A stretch of DNA of 64,000 bases, from assembly GCA_050951095.1 (NCBI GenBank), contig JBMNIQ010000002.1, positions 544,721-608,720 on the forward strand. Reading direction: 5' to 3'. Positions 17,369 through 26,763 of the stretch are shown piece by piece; the stretch's first letter is position 1; every line of letters begins with the position of its first letter. Below the pieces are notes generated by a model. The model did no database searches. It saw only the letters and a list, made by a program, of their open reading frames with translations, and had not been told where the DNA came from. The stretch comes from UMGS1519 sp050951095. Its GTDB lineage: Bacteria; Actinomycetota; Coriobacteriia; Coriobacteriales; Eggerthellaceae. The position numbers and the translations under genes were made by a program.

Positions 17369-18276
17369 CGGGCACGCCCGCGGAAAAGCGGGAAAGCGCG
17401 TTCGGGTCGTTCCATCCGGTGCTCTGCTTCGCATTCTTCGCCGCCGCCATCATCCTGGGCATGTGCCTGCGGCATCCCGTGTACCTGGCCATCGGGCTTG
17501 CGTTCTCGCTGTGCTACTACGTTCTGCTCCGCGGTCGGCGCGCATGGAGGCTCGTGGGCATGCTGGCGCCGCTGGTGGCGGCCATCACGGTCGTGAACCC
17601 GCTGTTCAACACGCTGGGCACGCATGTGCTGTTCACCTGGTGGGGCGGCCGGCCGTACACGCTGGAGGCGCTGTACGCGGGCGCCTCCGTGGGGGCGATG
17701 GTGGCAGCCATGCTGTTCTGGTTCGGCTGCTACAACGCCATCATGACATCCGACAAGTTCATCTACCTGTTCGGACGGTTGGCGCCGTCTGTCTCGCTGG
17801 TGCTGTCCCTGGTGCTGCGCTTCGTGCCGAACTACCAGCGGAAGCTGCGGGAATTCACCACGGCGGGCAGCTGCATCGGGCGCGCCGGATCCGCCGCGTC
17901 GTTCCGGGCGCGGTCGCGCCAGAGCGCTGCTCGGCTGAATGCGTTGGCGGGATGGGCGCTGGAAGGCGGCATCGTGGCGGCGGATTCCCTGCGCTGCCGC
18001 GGGTACGGCCTGCCGGGGCGCACGTCGTTTTCGCTGTATCGCTTCGATTCCCGCGACGCGCTGCTGCTTGCGGCCATGGTCGCGCTTGCCGCCTGCGTGG
18101 CGGCCGCTATCATGGGCGGGACGGCCGATGTTCAGTATCTGCCCGTGTTCCAGGTGCCCGCCGCCACGCCGCTGGGCATGGCGGGGTATGCGGCGTATGC
18201 GCTGCTATTGGCCATCCCGTCGGCGATCGATATCCGAGAGGCTGTGCAATGGCGCATTTCGCTATCAAGAATCTGA
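17365..18276 (+). CDS. ECF transporter T component (EcfT), first copy
   Basis: 303 aa with about six membrane helices. The coupling motif characteristic of EcfT is visible as SLRCRGYGLPGRTSF in the C-terminal third, and VLRFVPNYQRKLREF matches the preceding cytoplasmic helix. The start is GTG 17365, overlapping the TGA of the propeller gene. It should couple the downstream fused ATPase to the S component. Its 3' end overlaps the ATPase gene by 28 bp. Confidence 0.85.
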   Translation: MTGTPAEKRESAFGSFHPVLCFAFFAAAIILGMCLRHPVYLAIGLAFSLCYYVLLRGRRAWRLVGMLAPLVAAITVVNPLFNTLGTHVLFTWWGGRPYTLEALYAGASVGAMVAAMLFWFGCYNAIMTSDKFIYLFGRLAPSVSLVLSLVLRFVPNYQRKLREFTTAGSCIGRAGSAASFRARSRQSAARLNALAGWALEGGIVAADSLRCRGYGLPGRTSFSLYRFDSRDALLLAAMVALAACVAAAIMGGTADVQYLPVFQVPAATPLGMAGYAAYALLLAIPSAIDIREAVQWRISLSRI

Positions 18277-19991
18277 CGTTTACGTATCCCGGCGCGCAGG
18301 CGCCGGCGCTGGACAACGTGTCCCTGGACATCCAGGAGGGAAGCTATGTGGTGCTCTGCGGCAAGAGCGGCTGCGGGAAGACCACGCTGCTGCGGCACCT
18401 GAAGCCGCCGCTTGCACCGCATGGGACCCGGTCCGGCACCGTGCTGTTCCGCGGCGTGCCCATCGACGACGTGGACCCGCGCGAACAGGCGGCCGGCATC
18501 GGATTCGTCATGCAGGATCCGGATGCGCAGGTGGTCACGGACAAGGTGTGGCACGAATTGGCGTTCGGCCTGGAGAGTCTGGGGTGCGACGCGCGCACCA
18601 TGCGCCTGCGCGTGGCGGAGATGGCCAGCTACTTCGGCATCCAGAACTGGTTCCATCGGGATGTGCGCGACTTGTCGGGCGGCCAGAAGCAGCTGCTGAA
18701 CCTGGCGTCCGTCATGGCCATGCAGCCCAGCGCTCTGATGCTGGACGAGCCCACCAGCCAGCTGGACCCCATCGCGGCCGGGAACTTCCTGAATACCGTG
18801 CGCAAGATCAACCGCGAGCTGGGCACCACGGTCATCCTGTCCGAGCATCGGCTGGAGGAGGTGTTCCCCGCCGCCGACCGCGTGCTGGTCATGGACCGGG
18901 GCCGCATTGCGGCAGACGGCACGCCGCGCGAGGTGGGCGCCGCGCTGTACGAGCACGGCAGCGACATGATGCAGGCCGTGCCGGCGCCGCTGCGCATCTA
19001 CTACGGCGTGCGCGGCACGGGTGCGGCCGGCACAGGGGGAAGCGGCGCTCCTGCGGCGTCGGAGCGCGCGCGGGAAGGGGCCTCAGAGGCTCCCGAAAGC
19101 CCGCTGACGGTGCGCGAGGGCCGCACGTGGCTCTCTGCAGCCTATGGCGAACGGGCGGGCGCTGCGCCCGCTCTGCCGTCCGAGCCGCCACTGCCCGACG
19201 ACTTCACGGCCGCGGTGGAGATGAAGGGCGTCTGGATGCGCTACGAGCGCGAGGCCCCCGATGTGCTGCGCGGCGTGGACCTGCGCGTGCCGGAGGGGAC
19301 GCTGACGGCCATCGTGGGAGGCAACGGCACGGGAAAATCCACGCTGCTGAAGGCGCTCTGCGGCGTGGTGCGTCCGTACCGCGGCACGGTGCGCATCCAG
19401 GGCAGGAAGTTGAAGGAATATCGGCGGGGAGAGCTGTTCCGCCACCGCGTGGCCATGCTGCCGCAGGATCCGCGCAACCTGTTCGTGCACAAGACCGTGC
19501 GCGAGGACCTGGCGGAGATGCTGGACGAAAGCGGCCTTTCGGAGCCCGAGCGCCGACAGCGCGTGGAGCAGGAGGCGGAGCTCGTGGGCATCGAAGGGCT
19601 GCTGGACCGCCACCCGTACGACCTCTCGGGCGGCGAGCAGCAGCGCGCCGGCCTGGCGAAGGTGCTGCTGGCACAGCCGCAGATCCTGCTGTTGGACGAG
19701 CCCACGAAGGGCATCGACGATTGCTTCAAAGGGCGTCTGGCGCAGCTGTTCGCCGACCTGCGGTCCGGAGGCGCCACGATCATCATGGCATCGCACGACA
19801 TCGAGTTCTGCGCGCGCTATGCGGACCTGGTGGCCATGTTCTTCGACGGGGCGGTGGTCACGGCGAACACGCCGCGGCGCTTCTTCAGCCAGAACAGCTT
19901 CTACACCACGGCGGCGAACCGCATGGCGCGCCGCCTGTTCCCGGATGCCGTCACGGACCAGGAGGTGATCTCCCTATGCCGCAGCCTGTAA
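18249..19991 (+). CDS. ECF transporter ATPase, two ATPase domains fused (EcfA-EcfA')
   Basis: 580 aa. Domain 1 (about residues 1-255) has Walker A GKSGCGKTT, signature LSGGQKQ, Walker B LMLDEP and SEHRLEE. Domain 2 (about 320-580) has GGNGTGKST, LSGGEQQRAG, LLLDEPTKG and SHDIEF. A Gly/Ala/Glu-rich linker joins them. Both sites look catalytically complete. The fusion supplies the ATPase pair that separate ecfA1 and ecfA2 provide in other genomes. ATG 18249 begins the first domain. Confidence 0.93.
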   Translation: MAHFAIKNLTFTYPGAQAPALDNVSLDIQEGSYVVLCGKSGCGKTTLLRHLKPPLAPHGTRSGTVLFRGVPIDDVDPREQAAGIGFVMQDPDAQVVTDKVWHELAFGLESLGCDARTMRLRVAEMASYFGIQNWFHRDVRDLSGGQKQLLNLASVMAMQPSALMLDEPTSQLDPIAAGNFLNTVRKINRELGTTVILSEHRLEEVFPAADRVLVMDRGRIAADGTPREVGAALYEHGSDMMQAVPAPLRIYYGVRGTGAAGTGGSGAPAASERAREGASEAPESPLTVREGRTWLSAAYGERAGAAPALPSEPPLPDDFTAAVEMKGVWMRYEREAPDVLRGVDLRVPEGTLTAIVGGNGTGKSTLLKALCGVVRPYRGTVRIQGRKLKEYRRGELFRHRVAMLPQDPRNLFVHKTVREDLAEMLDESGLSEPERRQRVEQEAELVGIEGLLDRHPYDLSGGEQQRAGLAKVLLAQPQILLLDEPTKGIDDCFKGRLAQLFADLRSGGATIIMASHDIEFCARYADLVAMFFDGAVVTANTPRRFFSQNSFYTTAANRMARRLFPDAVTDQEVISLCRSL

Positions 19992-20824
19992 AGCGCAGGG
20001 ATTCCGTTCTCGGGAAGCCCGCGAACGGGGAGCTTGCGAACGGGAAGCCCGCCGGCGCGGGGCCCGCGAACGGGAGCCTCTCGGGCAGCGTGCAGGACTC
20101 CGCCGCCCGCCGTCAGCGCCGCACGCTGATCCTTGCCGTGCTGTTCGTATTCGTGGCCGCGCCCGTCACGCTGGCGCTGGGGACGCTGTTCGATACCGGC
20201 AACTCGTACGCCACCAGCGTGCTGGTCATCATCTATGCGCTGGTGCCGTTCTTCGCGGCATTCGAGCATTCGCGGCCGAAGGCGCACGACGTGGTGATCG
20301 TGGCCGTCATGTGCGCGCTGGCCGTGGTGGCGCGCGCCGCGTTCTTCTGGCTGCCGTACTTCACGCCGGTGACGGGCGTCATCATCATCGCCGCCATCGC
20401 GCTGGGCGCCGTGCCGGGCTTCATGGTGGGCGCCATCACGCTGTTCGTCAGCAACTTCCTGTTCGCGCAGGGCCCGTGGACGCCGTGGCAGATGTTCGCC
20501 TACGGGCTGACGGGGTTCGTTTTCGGCCTCCTGGCGCAACGGGGCAGGATACCGCGGGCGAACCTGACGCCGAAGGCGAAGGTCGGCCTGGCTGTCGGCG
20601 GCTTCGCATTCGTGGTATGCATCACGGGGCCGCTGCTGGATACCAGCTCGGTGTTCATGATGCTCAGCCCGATCACGCCCGAGGGCGCGTTGGCCGTGTA
20701 TGCGTCGGGTCTGCCCGTGAACCTTATGCACGGGTCCGCTACGGCGCTGACGCTGCTCCTGCTGGCGAATCCGTTGCTGGGCCAGCTTGATCGCATCCGC
20801 ACGAAATACGGGCTGATGGAGTAG
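19976..20824 (+). CDS. ECF transporter substrate-binding (S) component, predicted cobalamin/corrinoid
   Basis: 282 aa. The first 45 residues are a hydrophilic tail with repeated GKPANGE-like units; then come about six membrane helices (LILAVLFVFVAAPVTLALG, VIIIAAIALGAVPGFMVG and others). Length and layout fit a single S component. ATG 19976 overlaps the ATPase stop by 16 bp and follows an AGGAGG site. Specificity is inferred from the operon: a cobalamin riboswitch and transcobalamin-like proteins upstream point to B12 or a precursor. The sequence alone does not prove the ligand. Confidence 0.8.
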   Translation: MPQPVKRRDSVLGKPANGELANGKPAGAGPANGSLSGSVQDSAARRQRRTLILAVLFVFVAAPVTLALGTLFDTGNSYATSVLVIIYALVPFFAAFEHSRPKAHDVVIVAVMCALAVVARAAFFWLPYFTPVTGVIIIAAIALGAVPGFMVGAITLFVSNFLFAQGPWTPWQMFAYGLTGFVFGLLAQRGRIPRANLTPKAKVGLAVGGFAFVVCITGPLLDTSSVFMMLSPITPEGALAVYASGLPVNLMHGSATALTLLLLANPLLGQLDRIRTKYGLME

Positions 20825-20830
20825 CCCGCC

Positions 20831-21739
20831 ATGCGCCTGGATTCGTATCATCCGCTGATCGGCTGCCTGTTCTTCGTCGTTGTCCTGGTCTGCGCCGCGC
20901 TCTTCGACCATCCCGCCTATGCGGGCATCGGGCTTGCGTGCGCCTTCGCCTACGCCGTGAAGCTGCGCGGGCGCAAAGCGCTGGCGCTCAATGCGATTGC
21001 GCTGGTCATCGGCGCAGTGTGGGGCGTGTTCTTCGCCGCCACGACGCACTTCGGGGTCACGGACATCGGCACCACGCTTGCGGGGAATGCCGTCACCTGG
21101 GAATCCGCGTGCTGCGGGGCGGTGCAGGGCGTCCGCATTGCCGCGGTGCTGATGTGGCTGTCGTGCCTGCTGCAGGTGTGCACGGCCGACAAGGTGGTGT
21201 ACCTGGCGGGCCGCGTGTGGCCCCGCCTGTCGACGGGAATCGCCATCCTGCTGCGCGCCGTTCCCCGGGCGAACGCCCAGCGCCGGGCGCTTGCTGCCGC
21301 GCAGGGCGGCGTGGGCAGCGGTCCGGGCCAAGGCGGGCCGTGGCATCGGATGCGGACGGCAGCGCATCGCGCGGGTGCGCTGGCGGACTGGATGACGGAC
21401 GGCTTCTTCCAGGCATCGCAATCCATGCGTGCCCGCGGGTCGGCGCTGCGGGGGCGGACCGCCTATGCGCTCTACCGGTTCGACAACCGCGACCGCTCCG
21501 TGGTGATTGCGCTCGTTCTGCTGGGCACGGCCGTGGGCGTGGCGGCAGCGCTGGATCAGACCTCCATCCAATACGCGCCCGAGATCGTGTTCGGCCGCCT
21601 GACGCCCGCCAGCTACGTTTTCATGGGCGCCTACGCCGCTTTCTGCCTGCTGCCGTTCGGACTGCAGACGGCAGGGGAGAGGCGGTTCGCGCGCGCCGTG
21701 GAGACCGTGGGCGCGGATGCGCGCCCCCATTGCGAGTAG
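20831..21739 (+). CDS. ECF transporter T component (EcfT), second copy
   Basis: 302 aa, about six membrane helices, with the classical coupling signature SMRARGSALRGRTAY. It is clearly related to the first T component but divergent, and starts 6 bp after the S component. Two T genes flanking one ATPase/S pair is unusual for a single ECF module; the second copy could serve a different S component. It ends the operon. Confidence 0.82.
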   Translation: MRLDSYHPLIGCLFFVVVLVCAALFDHPAYAGIGLACAFAYAVKLRGRKALALNAIALVIGAVWGVFFAATTHFGVTDIGTTLAGNAVTWESACCGAVQGVRIAAVLMWLSCLLQVCTADKVVYLAGRVWPRLSTGIAILLRAVPRANAQRRALAAAQGGVGSGPGQGGPWHRMRTAAHRAGALADWMTDGFFQASQSMRARGSALRGRTAYALYRFDNRDRSVVIALVLLGTAVGVAAALDQTSIQYAPEIVFGRLTPASYVFMGAYAAFCLLPFGLQTAGERRFARAVETVGADARPHCE

Positions 21740-22272
21740 CTCGCTTTTGCAATTCCGCATGTCTCGCTTCGGGCGCGAAGGATAGCGTGCGGCTATCTAT
21801 CGGAGGACTCGTTAAGAGTTAACAATCTTTACAATAATGATGCGGAAGCTGGCCATACCCTCTTTTCAGAGGGTATCCCGTCCCTAGTGCCAGCAACCGA
21901 AAATCAAATATGAACACAATATATTGTGGTTTCCGAATACCGCTGAAATGGAGCCATTCGCAGCGCGGAAAGTAAAGAAAACGGGCGAATCGAAGAACGC
22001 TGATATATTCACTCGATTGATAGATAGTGAAACAACTGATTGCAATGAATTTCATCTTTTGCAGGAAAATTTGCACAAAATAGTGCAAATGTCTGATTTA
22101 CCGCTTTGTTTCGTAAATCGCCTGATGAATGCCATCGCCGCTTCGAAAACAGTGCACTTCTCGAAATTGCAACTACTCAAAACGTAGATATTGGGTACCA
22201 CTTAACCACAAATTAGGGTGTTGTCAGAATCGTGAAATCTTCATAACATGAAGAAGCATTATTCATTTTGCA
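21740..22272. other. AT-rich intergenic stretch, no supported gene
   Basis: The roughly 530 bp after the ECF operon are far more AT-rich than the rest of the window. A perfect hairpin (ATACCCTCT / AGAGGGTAT, 21855-21876) is the only strong structure and could terminate the ECF operon. An 87-codon reading frame on the plus strand (21924-22187) has no recognisable domain, no ribosome site and an atypical composition, so it was not called. Confidence 0.5.
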
Positions 22273-22409
22273 GTCTTTCCAGATGGTAGGAATGGCCATC
22301 TGAAAAGACCTTGCCCTGCCGAAAGCCCGCGGAATGCGCACTGGCTGTTCACCGCAGCCGATGGGAATGGGGGTTTTCGGAAGGGTAACCCCTTTGAAGG
22401 AGGTTTGGC
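22273..22409 (+). promoter_or_regulatory. Structured 5' leader of the permease gene
   Basis: A 14-bp stem with one mismatch (GTCTTT-C-CAGATGG at 22273-22286, CCATCTG-A-AAAGAC at 22296-22309) is followed by GC-rich arms and GGGGGTTTTC...GGGTAACCCC, then GAAGGAGG before ATG 22410. It resembles a cis-regulatory RNA leader, but no known riboswitch class was matched by eye. Confidence 0.4.
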
Positions 22410-23984
22410 ATGGCAGCATTGAAGCGCGAGTACGGCGGCATCCAGCCCTACATCCCGGCCGGCATCTTCCGTATCCGCCTCCCCTTCCTGCACTTCAAGA
22501 TCTCTCCGCCCGAGGTGGTGACCGGCCTCATGAACGCGTGCACGTCCTACGGCGCGCTGGCCGTCCTCACGGGCACCCTGGGCCTGGACAGCACCTGCGC
22601 CTGGGGCCTGGTCATCTTCGAGACCTGCATGTACACGTGCAACTGGCTGCTGGGCGAGCCGTCCATCTGCGGATGGATCACCCCGGCAATGGCCCTGGTC
22701 ATCGTCTACTTGGAGGGCTACGCGGCCCCCGGCTTCTCCGACCTGATAACACAGTACGGAAGCGAGGCCTCGGTGTTCGCGGCACTCTATGCGGGAGGCC
22801 TCGATCCGAATACCGCGTCAATCATTGAGCAAACAAGGCAGATGCGCATGCAGGCGATGGCCTGCACCGAGCTGGAGCTCGGCATCCTGTTCGTCGTCCT
22901 GGGCTTCTCCGGCCTGGCGAAGAACCTGAACACCCTGGTGCCGCCCGCCGTCAAGGCAGGCATCGTCCTGGGCGCCGGCATCGGCGCCGTCAACGCCCGC
23001 CTGAAGACCGGCGGCGCCATGGACACCGCCACCTGGGGCTGCATGGCCGGCCTGATCGTGGTGTTCTTCCTGATGTTCTCGCTGCGCCTCCGTTCCAAGA
23101 TGGACAACAGCCGCGGCCTTCAGATCCTGGGCAACTACAGCTTCCTGTGGGCCGTCCTGGTGATGTTCATCGTCGGCGGCGTGGCAGGCGAGTTCGACTT
23201 CAGCCACATCCTGGATCAGGGCATCTTCAAGGCCCCCGACTGGGGCTACATGGTGCAGTACACCTCCCCGTTCTGCATCGGCTGGGGTAGCGCCGACATG
23301 TGGCTCAACGGCATCCCCATGGCGCTGATCTCCTGGGTCATCGCATACGGCGACTTCATCACCGTCCAGCAGCTGGGCCTGCAGGCGGTCCGCGAGGACG
23401 AGTACATCGAGTTCGACCCGAACCGCACGAACGTCATCTGCGGCATCCGCAACGTCATCCTGGCACTGGTCGCCGGCTACCCGGCGCAGGCCGGCCCCCT
23501 GTCCGCCCCGTACTGCGTGGCGACCTACCAGCGCTACAAGCAGGGCGGCCGCCAGGGCATGGACTCCATCTACGACGGCTCCGGAACGAACCTGATCTTC
23601 ACGGTCGTCGGCCTGTTCGTCTACCCGCTCTACGTGGCTGCGGCCGCGGCGGCAGGGCCCATGCTGGTCGTGGTCCTCTGCATCCAGGGCTACGTCTGCA
23701 CGCAGATCTGCTTCGACCTGGCCTACGACAAGTGCGACGAGGGCGTCGCCGGCATGATGGCCGGCTTCATCCTGGCACGCGGCGGCGGCGTCGGCCTGAT
23801 CGCCGGCATCGCGCTCTACCTGCTCCTCGCGAACAACGAGAAGATCAAGAGCGACTACGCGGGCAACAAGGAGCGCCAGCGCATCCAGGACGAGGAGATC
23901 GACAAGCAGCTGAAGGCCCTGGCCGCAAGGCGGGAGGCGTTCGCGAAGGGCGAGATCTCTGCTGACGAAGGCAACAAGGACTAA
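22410..23984 (+). CDS. NCS2-like multi-pass permease
   Basis: 524 aa with about 12-14 hydrophobic segments and a charged C-terminal tail. Overall layout resembles nucleobase/ascorbate (NCS2, SLC23) transporters, with segments such as LNTLVPPAVKAGIVLGAGIGAVNA and SWVIAYGDFITVQQ; a substrate cannot be named. Codon use is unusually biased toward a few C-ending codons, suggesting high expression. ATG 22410 has a strong GAAGGAGG site. It is monocistronic, with a structured leader and a strong terminator. Confidence 0.65.
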   Translation: MAALKREYGGIQPYIPAGIFRIRLPFLHFKISPPEVVTGLMNACTSYGALAVLTGTLGLDSTCAWGLVIFETCMYTCNWLLGEPSICGWITPAMALVIVYLEGYAAPGFSDLITQYGSEASVFAALYAGGLDPNTASIIEQTRQMRMQAMACTELELGILFVVLGFSGLAKNLNTLVPPAVKAGIVLGAGIGAVNARLKTGGAMDTATWGCMAGLIVVFFLMFSLRLRSKMDNSRGLQILGNYSFLWAVLVMFIVGGVAGEFDFSHILDQGIFKAPDWGYMVQYTSPFCIGWGSADMWLNGIPMALISWVIAYGDFITVQQLGLQAVREDEYIEFDPNRTNVICGIRNVILALVAGYPAQAGPLSAPYCVATYQRYKQGGRQGMDSIYDGSGTNLIFTVVGLFVYPLYVAAAAAAGPMLVVVLCIQGYVCTQICFDLAYDKCDEGVAGMMAGFILARGGGVGLIAGIALYLLLANNEKIKSDYAGNKERQRIQDEEIDKQLKALAARREAFAKGEISADEGNKD

Positions 23985-24028
23985 GTCCTCTCCTTCTGAA
24001 GCTGGCGTCCGAGCCAACTGACTCCATA

Positions 24029-24067
24029 GCCCCGGGGGATTCCATTCCGTCCCCCGGGGCTTGCTTT
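24029..24067 (+). terminator. Strong intrinsic terminator after the permease
   Basis: Perfect 11-bp stem GCCCCGGGGGA / TCCCCCGGGGC (24029-24060) followed by TTGCTTT. Confidence 0.85.
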
Positions 24068-24143
24068 ATATCTGCAGGCAGTTTCCCTGCAGCGCATGTC
24101 GCGTTGGGGGGACTGCCCATATTTCGAGAACAGACACAAAAAG

Positions 24144-24167
24144 AGAGGCAACCATCCGGTTGCCTCT
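24144..24167 (-). terminator. Intrinsic terminator after the LysR gene
   Basis: Perfect 10-bp stem AGAGGCAACC / GGTTGCCTCT. On the minus strand it is followed by CTCTTTTTGTG, the expected U-tract. Confidence 0.8.
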
Positions 24168-24201
24168 TCTCGTTTCGTCTGATGTTGCGCGAAGGCGCCT
24201 G

Positions 24202-25128
24202 CTATTCGCTCCGGGCAATGGGAGGCTCGGTGGGCAGCTTGTCGTAGTCGTAGGCGTTCGCGAACTCCATGAAGCGGTTCAACATGGTATCGCCCTTCGG
24301 CAGGACGGCGTGATGGGAGATCCAGAACCGATGGTAGTTGCGGGGCGCGTCGCTGATGGGAACCAAGGCGACATGCGGGTTCGCATACGCCATCCAGGAA
24401 TTGCACACCAGCGCAATCGTATGCTCGTCTTCTGCCACGTTCGAGCACAGGGAGGGCTCGTTCTTGAAGGCGCAGTCTACATCCAGGTCGAAGTCGTCTG
24501 CCAGATGCTTCGTCTCCAGGCCCAGCGGGGTATCCCGCTCGTACGAGATCAAGTGCCGCGAGCGCAGGTCGTCGAAGGACACGGATTCCTGCGCCGCCAG
24601 CGGATCGTTCTTATTGATGGCGGCCAGCACGGTGACGGACCAAGCGGGGGAGCTGACAAGCGCGTCGTCGGCGTCCAGCGGACCGGTGATGATGACGTCC
24701 ACCTCGTCGTCCTTAAGCGCCTGGACCAAATGCTCCGTCGTGTCCTGCTGAATCAGCATACGAACGTTCGCATACCCTTCGTGCGCCCGGAACTCGTCCA
24801 GCATATTCGCCCATATGCGCTGCTCGGCGCTGAGCACGATGCCGATGCGCAGCATGCTGCTGCGTTGCTGCGAACGCTGCTTAATGGCGTTGACATGCGA
24901 ATCCAGGTTCTGCAGCACCTCGTTCACGCATTCCGAGAATTCCTCGCCGTCGGGCGTGAGCTCGATGGTATGGCGCTTGCGCTGCAGCAGCTCCGTGCCC
25001 AACTCCGTTTCCAGCTTCTTGATCGCCACGGAAAGCGTGGGCTCGGAGATATAAAGTTCCGCCGCTGCCTTCTTGTAATTCCTTACTCGGGTCAGCATGC
25101 GATAGTAATATAGCTGTGAGAGATTCAT
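24202..25128 (-). CDS. LysR family transcriptional regulator
   Basis: 308 aa. The N-terminal winged helix is classical (MNLSQLYYYRMLTRVRNYKK, then ISEPTLSVAIKKLE) and the C-terminal two-thirds is an effector-binding domain. ATG 25128 aligns with the family start; earlier in-frame ATGs at 25152 and 25218 would add a non-conserved tail. The gene is divergent from the aldo/keto reductase, so it may control that gene or the permease that converges on it. The inducer is unknown. Confidence 0.9.
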   Translation of the reverse strand: MNLSQLYYYRMLTRVRNYKKAAAELYISEPTLSVAIKKLETELGTELLQRKRHTIELTPDGEEFSECVNEVLQNLDSHVNAIKQRSQQRSSMLRIGIVLSAEQRIWANMLDEFRAHEGYANVRMLIQQDTTEHLVQALKDDEVDVIITGPLDADDALVSSPAWSVTVLAAINKNDPLAAQESVSFDDLRSRHLISYERDTPLGLETKHLADDFDLDVDCAFKNEPSLCSNVAEDEHTIALVCNSWMAYANPHVALVPISDAPRNYHRFWISHHAVLPKGDTMLNRFMEFANAYDYDKLPTEPPIARSE

Positions 25129-25413
25129 GGTCCGCTTAGCTCCGCTTTTCATTAAGCACGGTCGGGACACGTGCGACAGGCTATCCCTATTGGATAGCGG
25201 CGTCGCAATGTCATTCAAACAATTATTCCACTATGTTTAAAGATAATAAACGAGCTGACGACAATTTCAAGCGCAAGACAAGTGGACGAGAGGACTTTCT
25301 CCGTGGATGTTGATTTAAGAATCTAAACGGAATCTCTCGGTTCATTGCTCTCGGGTGTATGGGGAGCTGCGTTCGGAAGCGGTTCGGGCAAAGATCGGGA
25401 CAAGGAGACAGAC

Positions 25414-26529
25414 ATGGCATATCTCGGCGAGGATATTCCCAAATTGGGATTCGGATTGATGCGGCTTCCGCGCAGGGAGGGAACGGAGGACATCGATATC
25501 GAGCAGACGAAGCAGATGGTGGATGCGTTCATCCGGGCCGGGGGAACGTACTTCGACACGGCACGGGCGTATGGCGAATCGGAATCCGCCACGAAGCGCG
25601 CGCTGGTGGACCGCTATCCGCGCGACAGCTTTTATCTGGCAACGAAGAACGCCGCTTGGATCGGCGCGAAGAACGCGGAGGAGGCGAAGGCCTACTTCGC
25701 TACGTCGCTGGAGCAGACCGGCGCCGGTTACTTCGACTTCTACCTGATCCACAACACGGGCGATGCCCGCACGAAGGTGTTCGACGATTTCGGCATGTGG
25801 GACTTCGTGAGGGAGCTGAAGGCGCAGGGCAAGGTGAGGCACATCGGCTTCTCGCACCATGGCAACGCGGAGCAGCTTGACCAGCTGCTGACGGAGCATC
25901 CCGAGATGGAGTTCGTGCAGCTGCAGATCAACTACGCGGACTGGAACAACCCCGTGGTGCAGTCGCGCCGCTGCGTGGAGGTGTGCCAGAAGCACGGCAA
26001 GCCCATCATTATCATGGAGCCGGTCCGCGGCGGCACGTTGGCGAACCCGCCGGAGCCGGTGGCCGAGATCCTGCATGAGGCGGATCCGGATGCCTCGTAC
26101 GTGTCGTGGGCGCTCCGCTTCGCGCTGGGCGTGCCGAACATCATCACGGTGCTGTCTGGCATGTCGTCGCTGGAGCAGATGCAGCAGAACCTGGCCACGC
26201 TGAAGGACTATCAGCCGTTGACGGATGATGAGAAGGCCGTCCTGAAGCGCGCACAGGAGAAGCTGGACGAGATCACGGAGGTTCGCTGCACGGCCTGCAA
26301 GTACTGCATGAAGGACTGCCCGCAGAACATCAACATCCCCGATGCCATGGACTCGCTGAACCAGCGCGCGCTGTACGGCCAGGACAAGGGGAAGGGCCAT
26401 TACGGCTGGTCGATGCAGGGCTTCGGCAAGGCAAGCGATTGCATCCAGTGCGGCCAGTGCGAGGATGCGTGCCCGCAGCATATCGACATCATGCATCAGC
26501 TGGAACGGGCTGCGGAGTACTTCGAGTAA
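25414..26529 (+). CDS. Aldo/keto reductase with C-terminal 4Fe-4S domain
   Basis: 371 aa. The AKR barrel (residues 1-285) has FDTARAYGESE with the catalytic Asp/Tyr, a Lys in LATKN and a His in LIHNTGD. The C-terminal 90 residues carry two 4Fe-4S cysteine clusters (CTACKYCMKDCPQ and CIQCGQCEDACPQ). Such fusions are common in strict anaerobes and are thought to link NAD(P)H and ferredoxin redox pools. ATG 25414 follows AAGGAG. The 285 bp upstream is the region shared with the LysR gene. The 234 bp after the stop are GC-rich with short GCATGC repeats and no gene. Confidence 0.9.
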   Translation: MAYLGEDIPKLGFGLMRLPRREGTEDIDIEQTKQMVDAFIRAGGTYFDTARAYGESESATKRALVDRYPRDSFYLATKNAAWIGAKNAEEAKAYFATSLEQTGAGYFDFYLIHNTGDARTKVFDDFGMWDFVRELKAQGKVRHIGFSHHGNAEQLDQLLTEHPEMEFVQLQINYADWNNPVVQSRRCVEVCQKHGKPIIIMEPVRGGTLANPPEPVAEILHEADPDASYVSWALRFALGVPNIITVLSGMSSLEQMQQNLATLKDYQPLTDDEKAVLKRAQEKLDEITEVRCTACKYCMKDCPQNINIPDAMDSLNQRALYGQDKGKGHYGWSMQGFGKASDCIQCGQCEDACPQHIDIMHQLERAAEYFE

Positions 26530-26763
26530 GGGGTCGCGGCGCTGCCTCGGTCGCGCGGTCGGTGTCGGCGGGGCAGCGCCTGCGCTGCTGCATACGAGCG
26601 GCGTGCCTGGCGGTGGGCATGCGGTCGCATGCGAGCGGCATGCCGGGTGGCGAGCGCGCCGCGTCGGGCGCTCGGCGGGTACGGAGCCTGCATTGTGCAC
26701 GGTGCGCATGCCGCACAAAGGGCGGCGGCGCAGGTTTCGGGCACCCTGCGCCGCAAGGGCCTG

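Noticed and set aside
21924..22187. 87-codon plus-strand frame in the AT-rich stretch
   Set aside because: No ribosome site, no recognised domain and no coding-like bias for this genome; considered chance.
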